DNA from: a virus | Length of the DNA stretch: 43,426 nt | Virus record (IMG/VR): IMGVR_UViG_3300046804_001013 | Location: 1-43,426 of that record | Strand: one strand, 5' to 3' | Shown here: one piece after another, positions 42,199 through 43,426 of the stretch | How the letters are laid out: every line of letters starts with the position of its first letter | Position numbering within the stretch: the first letter of the stretch is position 1 | Made by a program: the position numbers and the translations under genes | Notes under the pieces: generated by a model | Seen by the model: only the letters and a program-made list of their open reading frames with translations | Databases searched by the model: none | Told to the model about the DNA's origin: nothing

Positions 42199-43426
42199 AT
42201 GCCTAGAGTAAGAATAGACGGCGGCCTCATAGGAGTTACTAATAATCCATCATCTGCTTCTGCAGGTGGTATGTGGTCGTTTTCTGAGCATCAAAAGTAT
42301 ACAAGAAGTTCTGGTTGGCCTGCTGCATCTCCACCTGCTAGTTCAATTAATGTTATAGCATTAGTAGTAGCAGGTGGAGGTGCTGGTGGTGGTTGGGTTA
42401 ATAATATTAATAATGGAGGAGGGGGTGGAGCTGGTGGTCTTTATTATAATAGTAGTTTACCTTTGGTTACCACTTCTAATTACACAGTTACAATAGGTGC
42501 AGGGGGTGCAGGAGCTTCTGGAACACAAGGTACTAATGGTTCTAATACTTCAATAGCAGGTACTAGTGTTAATTATACTGTTATTGGAGGTGGTGCTGGT
42601 GGATCTAGCGGTTCAGGTAACTCTGGAGGTTCAGGTGGTGGTGGAGGTGGCCCATCGGGTACTACTACTGGAGGTTCTACATTACAATTTTCTACATTCG
42701 GTTACGGGGTTGGTAATACGGGAGGTAGCGGGGTTGGTACTTACTCTAGCGGTGGTGGTGGGGGCGCTGCAGCTGCAGGTTCTTCTTATAATGGAGGAAA
42801 TGGATTAGCTTATAATTTTGCTAACGGAACATCAGTATATTATGCTGGTGGAGGAGCAGGATGGAATTCAGCTGGTGTTGCAGGTACAGCAGGTTCAGGA
42901 GGAGGCGGTGTAAACTCATCGCCTAACGGAGCTAATAACACAGGAGGAGGTGGTGGAGGTGTTAACAACACATCTACTGGAGGTAACGGAGGTTCTGGGG
43001 TAACTATTATCTCATATCCTCTTCCTCAACAATGGACTGGTGGTATTGTAACTAATAATAATGGTACTAATGTTGTTCACACATTTAAAACGTCAGACAC
43101 ACTTACTGCATTAGCAACACCAATAGACACGTATTTCAATTATAATACACTATTATTACATGGTGATGCAATTTTAGGTTCTAATAATAGTGTATTCTTA
43201 GATAGTAGTTCCAATACATATATTCCTTTTAATGGAACTTATAGTAATTACTTCAACGGATCAACCACATACCTATCTACAACTCTTACAGGTAATGTAC
43301 CAGGAACCGGTTCTGTAACATATGAATGTTGGTTCCATACTATATCAGCTGCCGCAACTCAAATACTTATGAATAGTAGATCAGGTAATACAACCGATGG
43401 TGTAGATATACAAATAAGATCCGGCA
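42199..43426 (+). CDS. glycine-rich fibre protein with LamG-like segment (3' partial)
   Basis: An ORF starts ATGCCTAGAGTAAGAATAGA one base after the preceding stop and stays open for 409 codons to the window end. After MPRVRIDGGLIGVTN it has a long Gly-rich domain (GGGGGAGGLYYNSS, VVAGGGAGGG, GGGGGGPSGTTTGG, about residues 55-275) that resembles glycine-rich adhesin-like fibre tips. From about residue 310 it becomes beta-rich and LamG-like (YSNYFNGSTTYLSTTL, SVTYECWFHTISAATQILMN). The true end is beyond the window. It is likely a host-contact fibre. Confidence 0.85.
   Translation, partial: MPRVRIDGGLIGVTNNPSSASAGGMWSFSEHQKYTRSSGWPAASPPASSINVIALVVAGGGAGGGWVNNINNGGGGGAGGLYYNSSLPLVTTSNYTVTIGAGGAGASGTQGTNGSNTSIAGTSVNYTVIGGGAGGSSGSGNSGGSGGGGGGPSGTTTGGSTLQFSTFGYGVGNTGGSGVGTYSSGGGGGAAAAGSSYNGGNGLAYNFANGTSVYYAGGGAGWNSAGVAGTAGSGGGGVNSSPNGANNTGGGGGGVNNTSTGGNGGSGVTIISYPLPQQWTGGIVTNNNGTNVVHTFKTSDTLTALATPIDTYFNYNTLLLHGDAILGSNNSVFLDSSSNTYIPFNGTYSNYFNGSTTYLSTTLTGNVPGTGSVTYECWFHTISAAATQILMNSRSGNTTDGVDIQIRSG

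Noticed and set aside
1-43426. tRNA genes, insertion sequences, attachment sites or an origin
   Set aside because: Almost all sequence is coding, the gaps are under 60 bases, and no cloverleaf, transposase or integrase pattern was seen.

Overview
This is a late structural module of a T4-type (contractile-tailed) phage. The DNA is AT-rich, the genes are tightly packed with TAATG and ATGA overlaps, and there are no tRNA or bacterial genes. Recognisable T4-family proteins include gp59, gp32, gp26, gp4, gp48, gp53, a gp27-like hub, gp5-like OB-fold and needle proteins, gp25, gp6, a gp7-like protein and gp8. The DUF4815-type structural protein, the collagen-like GYTGS fibres and the lack of T4-like gp9-gp12 resemble marine T4-like phages (cyanophages and Pelagibacter/alphaproteobacterial myophages) more than enterobacterial T4. 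The host cannot be fixed from this window.

Layout. (1) 1-1516 (+): the end of the gp59 helicase loader and the single-stranded DNA binding protein gp32, both replication genes. (2) 6293-1513 (-): head-completion nuclease gp4, a possible gp2-like protein, a tail-tube/tube-initiator protein, the gp26 tail assembly protein, a 58-residue partner that appears to be fused to gp26 by -1 frameshifting, and a tape measure protein. (3) 6339-18994 (+): tail tube cap gp48, wedge gp53, hub gp27-like, OB-fold/tail lysozyme, a dead-looking amidase, a needle with an M15 peptidase domain, an unknown hub-operon protein, gp25, gp6, gp7-like and gp8. (4) 19004-25830 (+): a giant DUF4815-type structural protein present as three consecutive ORFs in one reading frame, the middle one ending in a self-cleaving Hint domain, then a small coiled coil. 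(5) 25827-27995 (+): an S74-chaperone fibre and two small proteins, closed by a terminator. (6) 30760-27992 (-): a three-domain glycosyltransferase. (7) 30837-43426 (+): a fibre region with two very large collagen-like proteins (one with a C1q-like head, one with a LamG-like domain), smaller fibre proteins, coiled coils and a glycine-rich fibre cut by the window end.

How the parts work together. gp26 with its frameshift partner probably chaperones the tape measure during tail assembly. The gp27/gp5-like proteins form the hub and a cell-puncturing device carrying up to three wall-active modules. gp25, gp6, gp7, gp8 and gp53 build the wedges. The DUF4815 set and the fibres make the periphery and host-contact surface. 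Motifs identical or close to the T4 late promoter TATAAATA lie in both divergent intergenic regions and before gp25.

The most notable observations are the slippery T7 site joining gp26 to the small ORF, a single in-frame TAA splitting the DUF4815 protein, the Hint domain at the next split, the degenerate amidase, the collagen-C1q fibre, and the three-domain glycosyltransferase beside it. All calls come from reading the sequence and recalled family knowledge; no database search was run.
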